From contig RBNI01000017.1 in assembly GCA_003990745.1 (NCBI GenBank), forward strand, positions 1 to 60,286: a stretch of 60,286 nt of DNA. The letters are read 5' to 3'. Source of the stretch: Jimgerdemannia flammicorona (Eukaryota; Mucoromycota; Endogonomycetes; Endogonales; Endogonaceae). Below are positions 20,424-31,249 of this stretch, piece by piece. The notes below the pieces were generated by a model. It made no database searches, was not told the DNA's origin, and saw only the letters and a program-made list of their open reading frames with translations. The translations under genes and the position numbers were made by a program. The first letter of the stretch is position 1; each line of letters opens with the position of its first letter.

Positions 20424-21718
20424 TTAATTGTTTTGCGTGCGTAACCATTTCAACTCGTGAGTAGTGCATGTCTTTCCCTCATCCTTCCACGGCGCTTCTA
20501 GAGCACACAGCCCGATTTCGTACGGGGTCGGGAGATGCGCCGCATTGTTACGATAAAAATCCAACGACATCCTTGTAGCGGCAATGAGTCGATTAGCAAG
20601 GTTGCGCGTTAGATTTTTTGTCGAGGTCGGGAGATGCGCTGCATTGCTACGAAAATAATCCAGCGGCATCCTTGTAGCGGCATTGAGTAGTTGATTAGAA
20701 AGAATGCGCGCTAGATTTTTGCTGTAACCAATGGATCGTCAAAATTGACAAAATCTAGGGTTGTGAAGAGACCTGGATGTTGGTTGGGATAATGGTCTGG
20801 ATCGCCGTAATATCGATAGGCTTGTTGGCTTCGTCGGTGGTTTCGAGGACCTTGTCGGTAATCTCAATGACCTTGTTGATGTCGTCGATGGCTGTGCGTG
20901 ATCTAGTTATTGGTGGTCTTGACGGCTTTGTTGATGACCTCGCTGGCCTCGTTGGTAATCTGGTTACGATGGCTTCGTTTGGCTACGTTGGTGGTCTGGT
21001 TAGCTGCGGTCTCGTTACCGCGTTGATCTCCTCGCTGACCCCGTTGGTGGTCTAGTTAGCGGCGGTCTCGATGGCTTCGTTGATCACCCCGCTGGCCCTC
21101 GTTTGTGGTTGGTGGTCTGGTTAGCGGCGGGTCTCGTTGGCTTCGTTGATCACCTCTCCTTGGCCACATTTGTGGTCTGGTTAGCGGCGATTTCGATGGC
21201 TTCGTTGGTGGTTTGGTTAGTGGTGATCTTGATGGCTTCGTTGTTCACCTTGTTTCCGTCGTTGGTGGTTTTGTTTTCGACGGTCTCTTTGGTCATCTCG
21301 CTGTCTTCGTTGGAGGTCTGATTAGCGGCGATCTCGATGGCTACGCTGATCACCTCGCTGGCCTCGTTGGTGGTCAGGTTAGCGGCGATCTCGACAGCTT
21401 CGTTGATCATCCCGCTGGCTTCGTTGGTGGTCTGGTTAGCGGCGGTCTTGATAGCTTCGTTGATCACATCACTGGCCTCGTTGGTGTTCTGGATAGCGGC
21501 GGACCCGATGAAATCGTTGCAGGTGTTCTTGGTCTTGTTATTTGTTTTGTCAGCTGGTATAACTGTTTCGTCCTCTTTTCCTCTTCTTTGAAATGCAAAA
21601 ATAATTCTGCAATACGATTCAAAAGCTGGACAGGTGTCCGAGTTGATGGTATTACTTTGGTAAAATCTTCTGGTGGCATTCTCTTGCGAGCTTCAGGGCC
21701 GAAGTTTCGACAGCACAC
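20424..21718 (-). pseudogene. repetitive gene with 20-residue T-N-E-A repeats, unknown function
   Basis: The minus strand reads in three parts. An N-terminal segment (21718-21560) has PEDFTKVIPSTRTPVQLL and a charged helix (LHFKEEEKRTKQLYQLTKQI). A repeat domain (about 21510-20880) has units like TNEASEMINEAVEIAANQT. A C-terminal segment (20669-20424) contains two similar blocks, (M)PLDYFRSNAAHLPT and SLDFYRNNAAHLPTPYEIGL. At least one frameshift separates the parts, so it is entered as a pseudogene, though a spliced gene is possible. It lies directly upstream of the fumarate reductase pseudogene on the same strand, and a partial duplicate lies on that pseudogene's other side. Confidence 0.5.
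20880..21510. repeat. 60-bp minisatellite within the T-N-E-A repeat gene
   Basis: About ten units of near 60 bp built on GGCTTCGTTGATCACCTCGC and CTCGTTGGTGGTCTGGTTAG on the plus strand. The period equals 20 codons, so unit number can change without shifting the frame. Units diverge from each other at several positions, more at the left end. Confidence 0.75.
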
Positions 21719-21959
21719 CTGCTAACCTGAATCTCCTTTTTCAGCCAAAAATTAGTTTACGCCATCAGAAACCTACTCCAGATTTGTAAGCGGTAAAATG
21801 TGAGAAAGGTAAAAAAGAAATTAATCAGATGGTGAGCACAGTAGGGCAGAAAGACTTCTTAAGACAATGGTAGTATACGATCAATACAACACTAGTTTTG
21901 GTCTCACTTCTAGTGAAGTGAAGCAATCGTCCGCACTTCTTCGATCCCACACACCCACC

Positions 21960-22710
21960 CGAAGAGAAAACCGAACTCGATGGAAATTAAACACACTCAA
22001 CGTTTCCATGTACTTTGCAGATTCGCAATTTACCAAGAGCATCGGAGTCTCGACCTTGTAGAAGCCACGCTCGTCTTCATATAATGTTCTTCGTAATTCA
22101 TCAAATACCAGCTGTTGTTCTGGAACTCGTCCGTTAGGTCGTGCAGCATGCCGCCGGCGAATTTGATGGCACTGCCCTCGATGATTTTACCCTCGCGCTC
22201 TTTTAGATTTGTTCCAACGTCAACCGGCGAAGGTGCTGCTGGACGAGAAAAAGCGGAGACCGAAACACCGCATCACGGAAGAGATCCTAAGAGGGAAAAG
22301 ATAGAGTTGTGGTCAGATGGGTGGTGATGGACATACACAATTTGTGAATAATAACAAACAGTCTGCATAAGTTATAAAAAACGACACACTCTATAATTAC
22401 GTTAACATATCGTGTATATAGAGCATAGAGGTTAAAATAGTACTCCCAGATATTGTTCGGAATATTCTCACAATCTGACAACACGCCTCCAGTGCTTCCG
22501 GCCTTAGTCTCCCGATTTCTAGCCCCCAACCCGTCACAATCTGATCGCTGGCCATCTCTTCAAGATGCCGGGTAATAATATCACGCACTCCCTGATAGAG
22601 CTTGCCGCCGCTTTTGTGCAGAACAATATTGTAGAGATGGCGGTACAGTTCCTCGTGTGCAGTGTCCTTGTGGAGGATGTTCCGAATCGCTTAGGCGATA
22701 CGCTCCGGTT
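21960..22710 (-). pseudogene. cullin (CUL3-like) N-terminal fragment, broken
   Basis: The best segment (22710-22390) reads AIRNILHKD, then EELYRHLYNIVLHKSGGKLY and QGVRDIITRHLEEMASD, the cullin N-terminal pattern A-I-R-x-I ... E-E-L-Y-R-x-x-Y-x-x-V-L-x-K-x-G-x-x-L-Y. After a probable intron ending CCTCTTAG (near 22290) come DLFRDAVFRSP, then EREGKIIEGSAIKFAGGMLH, then ERGFYKVETPMLL. These correspond to L-F-R-D-x-V, E-R-x-G-x-I-I-D-R-x-x-I-K-x-x-x-x-M-L and x-F-Y-x-x-E-S in cullins. A stop and frame changes lie between them, and the C-terminal cullin domain is missing. Cullins are scaffolds of ubiquitin ligases; this copy is a relic. Confidence 0.7.
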
Positions 22711-25640
22711 GGGGATGGACTGCGAGAAAGGATGAATGGGAGCGAAAGGTGGCGTGAGAAAGACCACAAAATCATCTTGAATGTTTTAAAGTATGTCAAA
22801 GCGATACATAATTTTCAAATCGCTGTGCCTTTTTCTGCTTTCCGTAATTTTTCCCAGCAATGTTAAGTATGGAAATTCGGAACCACGTACCATCCAGAGT
22901 TCATTTCTACTGCCCTCACCCTACGTAGGGAATTCTTGGTTGGCTTATTCCTCTCCCCCCCCGAAGGACAGCTGTTGGTTTTGTTTATTGCCGACGACGA
23001 CATTGGAAAGGAGTAGAGCCCACAAATAAAGTCACCTAACATAAGGATAATATTAGTTACAGACATGAGCTATAGCAACTCTCGTGAAGTCAAAAGGCGT
23101 CGGATTCCGTAACCAACGACAATTACTTTTCACCTACCGAGGAGCTTCGAAAATACACAAGGTTTGGGGTCACAGCGACCAGAGCTTTGAAGGCGATAAA
23201 ACGTCACGGACCATGATGTCATTTCATGTGAACTGTGAGGCAGCGAGAGGGAGAAGGCAAATACATTCCGTCAACTTCATTCTATTCAATGGTTACCTTT
23301 ATGGCGTCGATCAGGACGTTCCGTCCCAAGTTTTCATCTCGAATCTATGATGGTGACGGTGTGAAGGCTTAGTCAATAACCGAGCATTATGTGACGCCTT
23401 TTGGCGGACCAAGGTACTGACATTCCCACTTTAGGACTGTTCAGCTGGATAGTTTGCCTACAAGGTGCGACACGAAATAGATGGTACATTCATCCCGTTA
23501 CTTTTCCATGATTGTGATGCGCAAACACTTTTGGTACGGAGTATATATGCAATTTATGGTCGATTACATTTGGCCTAATATACCAGCTGCATAAAAGAGC
23601 ATCTATATTTTAAAATTCAATAATTTAATATCGCCGCCGCCTAATGTCGGCGTATTGAAGCCACTCGGGTCACTCCTACCACCGCTGAGCAGTGCGGTGA
23701 GGAAGCCCGGCGCTGTGGTATTGATCAGTCGTGCTAAGCCGCTGTCGCCAAAGCACAGAGCCATCAAATTAAACGAATGGTCATGGTATCGAAACCTCTG
23801 CTGCACGATGAGCGGCGCCGAAGTCATGCTGAAATATCTAATAAAGCTACGTAAGGAATCCTGATAGTGAGAGAAACAGAAACTGACAAAGCATCCTTAC
23901 TCAACATTCAACATTAAACAACCACCTGCTTCATAATTATATGGTTTGTGTATATCAGTTAATGTTATAAATGTTGGTATCATCTAATATTGCCTTCACC
24001 CAAATGACAAGCAACTTTCCATACTGGTTTCACCTCACCACGACCTTTCTCTCATCATTGCGCGTTTCCCTGTGTAAATAAGACCAATGACAAGCGTCTT
24101 CCTGGCACTCAAAAGGTGCGCTCCTTATGTGTTCCGCTGCAAATCATTGACATCCGTGTCGTCGAAGCCTCGTCGTCCAAGTTGTCAAAGACGTAGCGAA
24201 GAGGAGCGGTGGGGAAGAGGCATTGAAGATCTGTGTATGTGTTCGTGTCCAATATTTACCACTTAAAATAAAGTGGTGGGAATTTCAGCGACAATTCCTA
24301 TGTTACGAAAATGCTGAAATTTACCCATCCTAGTTTTTCAATCCCTTTTTGTAATACGGCAGTGCTGTATATTTGCACTTCAAAAAAGCGTCTCCAAGTT
24401 CTGAGTCATATTGTTCCAGGGGCTAATGTGTAAATGGTCTGACTAGAAGGGAAACGCGGCGGCGACAAGGCAGCACGATTAACATAAACGTGGTGAGTCA
24501 CAGCAACAAATGGAGAGAATGTTGATAGGATTTTTAAAAGACTTAAAATCAGAGTTAGCATATGTATTGCATACAGAGTAATCTCACCTGGAATTTGAAC
24601 CCACATCTGCCGCATTGCTGGGATAGAAGCCGTCTTTGCCTTGGATCAGCAAGATGGTTAGTATACATGCACGTGTTTGTTTACGTAAAAGCAAATTACC
24701 TGACTCCACAACGACGAATGAGATTATGCCTTAAAGTCATGGAGCACAGTGATTTTTTATTATCGGCGGCTTAACCGACAGCACTCAATGCCTGTTGAAG
24801 GATGACTGTGCCCAACAATTTTCCCCCTATTCCTGGTCGGTGAAAGGACACAGCCTCGAAGCTACCCAATATAAAATTTATAATAAAAATTACAATACTT
24901 CGGGCGTGTCAGCTAATGAGCCACCATTAACACTCAGAAGCGCACCGACCGTGGGGGAGACCTGCAGGGATGTAGGGGAAACAGAAAAAGGCTAACCAAT
25001 GAGCTCTGATCTTTGTCGATTCGAGACGCAGTGACATCACCGAATTAAGACGTCCACAATTACCAGGACCGCAGGAGGAATGTCTTGGGCTTCATTTTAT
25101 TAGGCACCGAACACCTTGAGTTTTAGGCGCTGGCGGATATAATCATGTTTCGTTTCAATTTGGAATTGTTGGGCACATATTTCATATTCGGCACTCCTTC
25201 AAGTTAGAGTAATCGATCCTCTTAGTTACCGCTTCGTTCGTATATACCTCTATGTACATTTGTGCCTTTATACGTGTGTATTCATATACATTTCGCACAC
25301 GCTTTCTACCACCCGCCCTCCCAACACATGTACATTCCAAAGGGCTGGGTTTTCTATCATGTGTTCCTCCCAAATACATTCACTTGAATCAGTTATTCTT
25401 GCAAGGTTACAGGATTTCCGGCTTCAGGCATTGTGTTAGTTGAACATTACAGCTAGAAATCCACTCAATTCAATACAGATCGCAGGAATGACTTCGCCAA
25501 AGTAAACGCTTAACCAATTTTTATAAATCGAGATATTTAAGCTATTCGATTTTTACAGTGACCAACCTATAAACCACATCATGAGACCATTATTTTGAAG
25601 ACCCTTGGTATGATGACGTCATCATGAAAATTTTCAAGAC
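22711..25640. other. low-copy DNA without recognisable genes
   Basis: Ordinary composition with short frames only; the longest, at 23084-23350 (+, 88 codons), resembles nothing known to me. A tRNA-like block lies at 24581-24655. No transposon termini or long repeats were noticed. The composition turns AT-rich just after 25620. Confidence 0.4.
24581..24655 (-). other. tRNA-like block, possibly a tRNA relic
   Basis: On the minus strand 75 nt begin ATCTTGC and end GTGAGAT, which can pair as a 7-bp acceptor stem with two G-U pairs. GGTTCAAATTCC matches the internal B box at the right distance, and TTGCTGATCCAAGG resembles an A box. D and anticodon stems do not form well and no anticodon can be assigned, so it is not called as a working tRNA gene. 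Confidence 0.25.
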
Positions 25641-28189
25641 ATTTTCATGTTTTTGAATGATAATAAGCCTTCTTCTTCTCCACAGAAATCTGGACTATCT
25701 CTATGATCTATTATAATACTAAAATGTGATTATATATATATTCTAGATAAGAATCTTGATCTGAGTTCAATTATCTTAATATTATTAATAATAAATAAGT
25801 GGGTTTATTAGAAATCATAAGTCAATAAATGCAGGAATATCCCAGATACTGTGTAGGAAGTATAAATTGTCTAATTGAGATATAAAGCAGACTATGTCTT
25901 AGATACTAGTATGCTCTCAATCTATATTAGCTAGAAAATAATCTATTGTATAAATCTATCATTTAATTATATTCTGTTTTTACTTATATACTTTATATAT
26001 ATATATATTTATTTTTTACTATAGTTCTGATAGTCAATTCCAATATTCTATATTTACCCAATCTCTCTAATATCTCTAATAATTAATATAAGCTAGACTC
26101 TCCTATCTATCTACTCTACAATAATATTCTAATTATAGAATACTTACTTTACTTTCTATAAGATAATTCTACAAAGATAATAATTTTAATACTAATAATA
26201 TCAAAACCTATCTCAGTAATCTATCTAAAGATATACCATCTATATTATGTACTTCTATATACTTTTACTAAAATAGCTAACAAAGCCTCTAATCAATCTA
26301 CTTTTCTAACTCTAGTAGTCAAACTTCTCTTTCAATTTAGCAAACCTTCTTTCTATTAATATATTCATCAAAGATAGAATTATGATATTATAAGAATATA
26401 CTATTGCTCAAGATTATTATTTTGATAATATTATCTCTCTTCTAATTTATATCCAGAATAACTTCTGACTACTACTGTATTCTATATATCTATTAAAGAT
26501 TAAGTCTTAATAATTAAAGTACTATTTTTTTCCTCTAGAGTTATAGTAACTATCTCCTAGTCTCTAACTCTAACTTGTTTCTAAATAAATTGAATCAAAT
26601 TGAAAGTTTAATTTAAATCAAATTGAACATCAATTTGAAATTCTCAGTAACTTATATTATGAGATAATCAGTTTTTTGTTTGAAAGATATATTACTTAAA
26701 ATTTACATATAAATATATAACTGAAATTCACATATAACTAAAATTTACACCTAATTAAAATTTATATATAACTGATATATATTTTTGAAATTCCTATATA
26801 TATATATAACTCTGGTTCGATTCTTGATCTCAGCCATATCTGGTCATAGCAGTAGCTATCTGGTAAGTATTATTATATGACCAATTTTTTAGCAAAAGAT
26901 AGAGATCAATGAATTAAGTTTTTGAAAGATTTTGAGAAGAGTATAATATAGTTTTCCATATTTTCTACAATTGTTATAGCTTGTATAAGATCAATCTTTA
27001 GTTTTTGGGATAGCAGCTTAGATAGCAGCTTGGGTAGTAGCTTGAGTAATAGCTTGGACTTAGGTAGTAGCTTGGGGGGTAGTAGTAACTTCAGTGGCAG
27101 CTTAGACTTGGGTGGTATCTTCAGAGGCCTCAGGAGTAGAGACTTCAGAGACAGTCTGAGGAGTGGCTTCAGATATAGTCCTTGAGATAAATTTTTTGAT
27201 TACTTCTTCAATCTTCTTCTTTTTTTTCTTATATTCATTATCAGTCTTAGTTTCTTCATTATCTAACTAGATGACAATCTTGTTGAAAGTATTGAAAGAT
27301 AATTAATATTGAAAAGTTTTTTTATAAGATAAGGTTATTTTTTGGTTTTTGGTTTTTAGTTTATTTTTTATTATTAAAGCCAGCTTATTTATATATATTT
27401 TATCTATACTTGTTATAATATATATCTAAAGCTCTCAACTTATGCTTTTTTCTTATAGGATTATAGACTTGTAGGCTTTTGTTGCTTATAGAATTATAGG
27501 CTTATACTTGTTATAATATTTGAAGCCCTCTGCTTACACTTATTGCTTACCGAATTGTGGGCTTGCAGACTTTTGTTGCTTGCAGAATTGTAGGCTTATA
27601 CTTGTTATAATATTTAAAACTCATAGTTAATACTTTGCTTATAAGATGGTTGGTTTGCTCTTATTATAATATTCAAAACTTTTGACTTATACTTATTACT
27701 CAAGAGAAGTTCTTGACTTATGCTTGTTATTTACAAGATTGTGAACTTACACTTATTGCAATATTCAAAGCTCTTAACTTATACTTATTACTTATAGAAT
27801 TGTAGACTTATGAGTTTATAAGTATAAGTATTTTAGATATAATAATTAAGTATATATAATATATATCCTTAAGCATTGAATATATTTGAAATTCTATATA
27901 TTATACTATTTATAGTACTTGTTATCTATCACTAGTGCTCCCAGACAGATATAATGATATCTTACTCATCTTATTGAGGTTGGAAATGACAGAAATTATA
28001 TTTGAATATAATAATTAAATATATATTTAGAAATTATATTCAGATATGATATATTCATAAGTTCTAGATCATACTTGTATAATATGATACCCAAGTACTA
28101 TATTTATTTGCTATTTCAAAATTTAACTATATTTGGAGATTTGGAATCAGCTATTGTTATTGAAATACTGGACTAATTGTTATACTATT
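25641..28189. other. AT-rich repeat-derived DNA
   Basis: No complete gene is visible. Around 26580-26660 there are repeated ATTTAAATCAAATTGAA-type words that recur near 46500-46740. At 26690-26790 there is a tandem of about 19 bp based on TATAACTGAAATTCACAT. At 26990-27180 the minus strand reads Thr/Gln/Ala-rich low-complexity protein (ATTQATTQAA-like), followed upstream by a Lys-rich patch. At 27410-27850 a roughly 70-bp unit containing AGGCTTATACTTGTTATAAT is repeated five or more times. Confidence 0.5.
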
Positions 28190-29228
28190 AAATATATATA
28201 TATATTCCCAAATTGGTTCTGGATCTAAAGCACCTCTTTTAGCTATTATAAGATCTTTACTACTTAAAAAATCTTTCTCAATTAAAGCATTTATTACTGG
28301 AATAACATGCCATTTTTATTAGATTTGAGAAATCTTTACTATGGCCCTAATATTTCCAATCAATTAAATCAATTAGATACTTAAATAATATTTTGAATTG
28401 ACCTAATTTAAATATGAATTCCCAACTTACTTGCTATTAAGATAATATATCAACTCTTGCTTAAAATTTAACAGTTTTACTTTTCAAATAAAATCTATCT
28501 TCTGCTTAAGATTTGTTATTTATTTTTGTCTTTTATTGAATATATATTCATATAGTATAGCATTGATATCATCTTCTACTTCTTTATAATCTTCAGAACT
28601 TGTTTGATTAATTAGTCTAAATAGAGGAGTATAGTTTTAATTAAAAACTATATAAAGTTTTTCTTTGGCCTCTTTAATCCAAATATCTTTCCAATTATAT
28701 AACAAATAATATTCTAGCTTAAACCTAAAATTGAGTACTGGTTTTTGTTAAAATGAATTAATAGTGGCCAATAAGTAAATTTTGAAATAGATTTATACTA
28801 TTTCTAATACTAAGTAAATTTCAAAATAGATTTATGCTGTCTCTGATATGATATGAATTTCAAAATATTTACTTACCAGTATTAATATAATAAATTAGAG
28901 TATTTGTTATTAAATAATATATTTTTAACTTAGTAATAACTATAGTTAGTATCAGATAAATGATATTCAGCTCTTCTATATGCTTTTAAAGTTCTTGATT
29001 ATTATTCTCCATTATATCTATTAAAAAGTTATAAATAGAAATAGTAGAATAAATTGTTTGATATTTATAATAATCTATAATATCTATTACTTATAAGTAC
29101 TTTAATATCTTTTAGCATTTACTCAGTATAGTCTTCTATAGTATATTTTTACAAATCTTTATCAGCTATAACTATTGAGATTAAAGACTTTTAACAAATT
29201 AATTTATTAGATTATTTGAGGAAAAAAC

Positions 29229-29268
<40 letters not shown>

Positions 29269-29650
29269 CAGCTTATCTTTGATAATTCTAAAACCTGTTC
29301 AACTATCAAATATGTTCCAAAATAAGTAATTTTGAATTGTAGACTCTAAAAGCTTTATATTATATAGTAAATTTCTATCAATATTATATATAATAATAAC
29401 TGAATCTTGATAATAATTAATTAGAGCTTTGAAAGAATAATCTTTACTCACATCATTATCAGTTTTTAAATTAACCAAAAAGACTTAAACAGCCAAATTA
29501 ATAATATGAGCTAGGCAGTATATATATTATATTCACTAATAGTTGAGACTAGTATAAATGAACTCTATTCTGATTATTTAAAAAATTATAGTATTGTTAG
29601 ATATAGTGTCCATTGTTATAGCTAATATCTAGAGTAAAAAATCAATAATT
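28190..29650 (-). pseudogene. hAT-type DNA transposase relic
   Basis: Three blocks in the right order on the minus strand mark a hAT transposase: CLAHIINLAV near 29490 (the R-C-x-A-H-x-x-N-L conserved block), NFRFKLEYYLLYNWKDIWI near 28720 (the D-P-R-x-K-x-x-Y-x-x-x-x-W block), and FLSSKDLIIAKRGALDPEPI near 28230 (the C-terminal dimerisation block, normally S-x-x-R-V-F-S-x-x-x-D-L-I-x-x-K-R). Many stops lie between. The N-terminal part is missing or lies beyond the repeats at 29660-30000. Terminal inverted repeats were not found. Confidence 0.7.
29232..29269. repeat. (TA)n microsatellite
   Basis: An uninterrupted TA run of 38 bp inside the hAT relic. Confidence 0.95.
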
Positions 29651-29659
29651 TGAATATAA

Positions 29660-30000
29660 GATATCTTTTTTCAAAAACATAATCTTTTTTTCTTTTTTGA
29701 GAACTCAATCTTTTGATCTTTTTTGAAAACTCAACTATTTTCAAAACATGCCCTTTTTTTTGAAATTCCAACCTTTTATAAAAATTGAATCTTTTTTAAA
29801 AACCCAACTTTTTTCAAAAACCCAACCTTTTTCAAAAACCCAACCTTTTTCAAAAATCTAACCTTTTTCAAAATCTGACTTTTTTTTTGAAAATTCAATC
29901 TTTTTTGAAAATCTCACCTATTTTGAAAATCAAACCTTTTTTAAAAACTCAAAAACCTGACCTTTTTCAAAAACTCAATCTTTTTAAAATATGATCTTTT
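29660..30000. repeat. tandem CCAACCTTTTTCAAAAAC array
   Basis: About 15 diverged units of near 18 bp, best conserved at 29800-29870. Left units have more T. It sits between the hAT relic and the LTR that begins at 30023. No coding role is seen. Confidence 0.75.
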
Positions 30001-30022
30001 GTAAGACTCATTCTTTATATAT

Positions 30023-30441
30023 TGTAACATAGCAGATGCTTAATCTTAAAAGTATGTCATATTTCTATAGCTTGAAAACTTGATCTTCTTTAACTCTGCA
30101 GAGTCCTCAGGATGTAGGGGTGGGTGAGTTCAATATGTATCTATCTGCAGGCTTATTAGTTCCTTTACTTTTCTCTTTGCTTTGAACTATTTTTATCTGA
30201 GGTTTATTCACTCTAAGATACTTGATTATTTATACAAGTTTGCTAGCTATAAGGTGGCTAAGTTATAACTATATTGTGAGTCACTTTTCACAAGTATGAA
30301 TTCTGAACATTTGTGAAAACTTCACATTTGTGAAATGACTGCTATTTATGAGACTATACTATAATAGGAATTGGGTTTAGACACTATAATCAAATGTCTA
30401 ATTTATCTGATTCTTATTCCTAATTTGGATCAACCATCACA
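30023..30441 (-). repeat. 3' LTR of the short-LTR gypsy element
   Basis: 419 bp; reads TGTGATGG ... GTTACA on the minus strand. It matches 36197-36614 from end to end. The outer ~115 bp of its TGTGATGG side also match 660-794. Confidence 0.9.
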
Positions 30442-31249
30442 ACTTCTTCCTGAATAGGTGATTCATCCCTAAAACATCCTGTTTATTTGAACTCCCAAGC
30501 TTCTACAATTTGTATCTCCTTGTACTGTGCAATTTGTGTCATTACCTTCTCCCAATGATATCTCTTGATGTGTCTGAAGTCTTCTGGAGCCATTTCTTAG
30601 AAATGGGCTAGGGCTGCCTTATTATCTTTGAACAGCTTATTAACTTATTTGGCAATTGTAATCCTAAGGTAGGAGAGCTGGCACTCTCTAATCCAGTCTT
30701 CTTTTCCCATCTCGGGCCATCAATTCAGTAACTGTCCTAACTTGAAGTATTCTTGAAGTTCTGTCTGATTCTTGTAGGTCTTAAAATACAAGATTCATGA
30801 CATATTAGTCTGTACTATACTTTGGATATTGTCAAAAGATTCCTCTATCATGGGTGGCTCAGTAGTATATTATTGTCTTTCTATGGCTTACTGTGCAGCA
30901 CTAGTGTTTTTAAGAGCTGTGGTCAGACTTTGTTGATTAGCCATAATACCTCTTGAGTCAGTTTCAATGAATAGTAGTAGGGATGATTGTGCTTAAGAGT
31001 TTTTGTAGCCAAAAGGTGATCCCTTTTATATCTTACACAAGGTAAGGTTCTTTTCACTTAGGCTCCAGTTTTTATAACCATGAAGCTTCCATCATATTCC
31101 AATACACCAGGACCTTATCTCCTATCTTAATAATCTCCAGAGACTTGTGAAGTTTTTCTGCATTATTCTGCTGTAGTGCCTGCACCTTGGTTATGTAATC
31201 CTCAGCCTTTTTTCTAATTTATTATAGTCTTATATTTCTCTATCCACTC

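Larger units (their letters stand above)
15640..25640. other. gene-derived island of ordinary base composition inside AT-rich repeats
   Basis: CpG dinucleotides are frequent from about 15640 to 25640 and nearly missing on both sides. The island holds low-copy sequences: a low-complexity ORF, a fumarate-reductase-like pseudogene, a cullin-like pseudogene and a duplicated repetitive gene. Both borders are sharp on reading, within about 100 bp. Confidence 0.7.

Noticed and set aside
24581..24655. Working tRNA gene
   Set aside because: The acceptor stem and B box fit, but D and anticodon arms do not fold and no anticodon can be assigned. It is listed only as a tRNA-like block.
26815..26890. Possible tRNA or SINE around GGTTCGATTC
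   Set aside because: A B-box-like word is present but there is no A box at the right distance and no acceptor stem.
29660..30000. CRISPR-like array
   Set aside because: Units are contiguous 18-bp tandem repeats without unique spacers, in a eukaryotic sequence.
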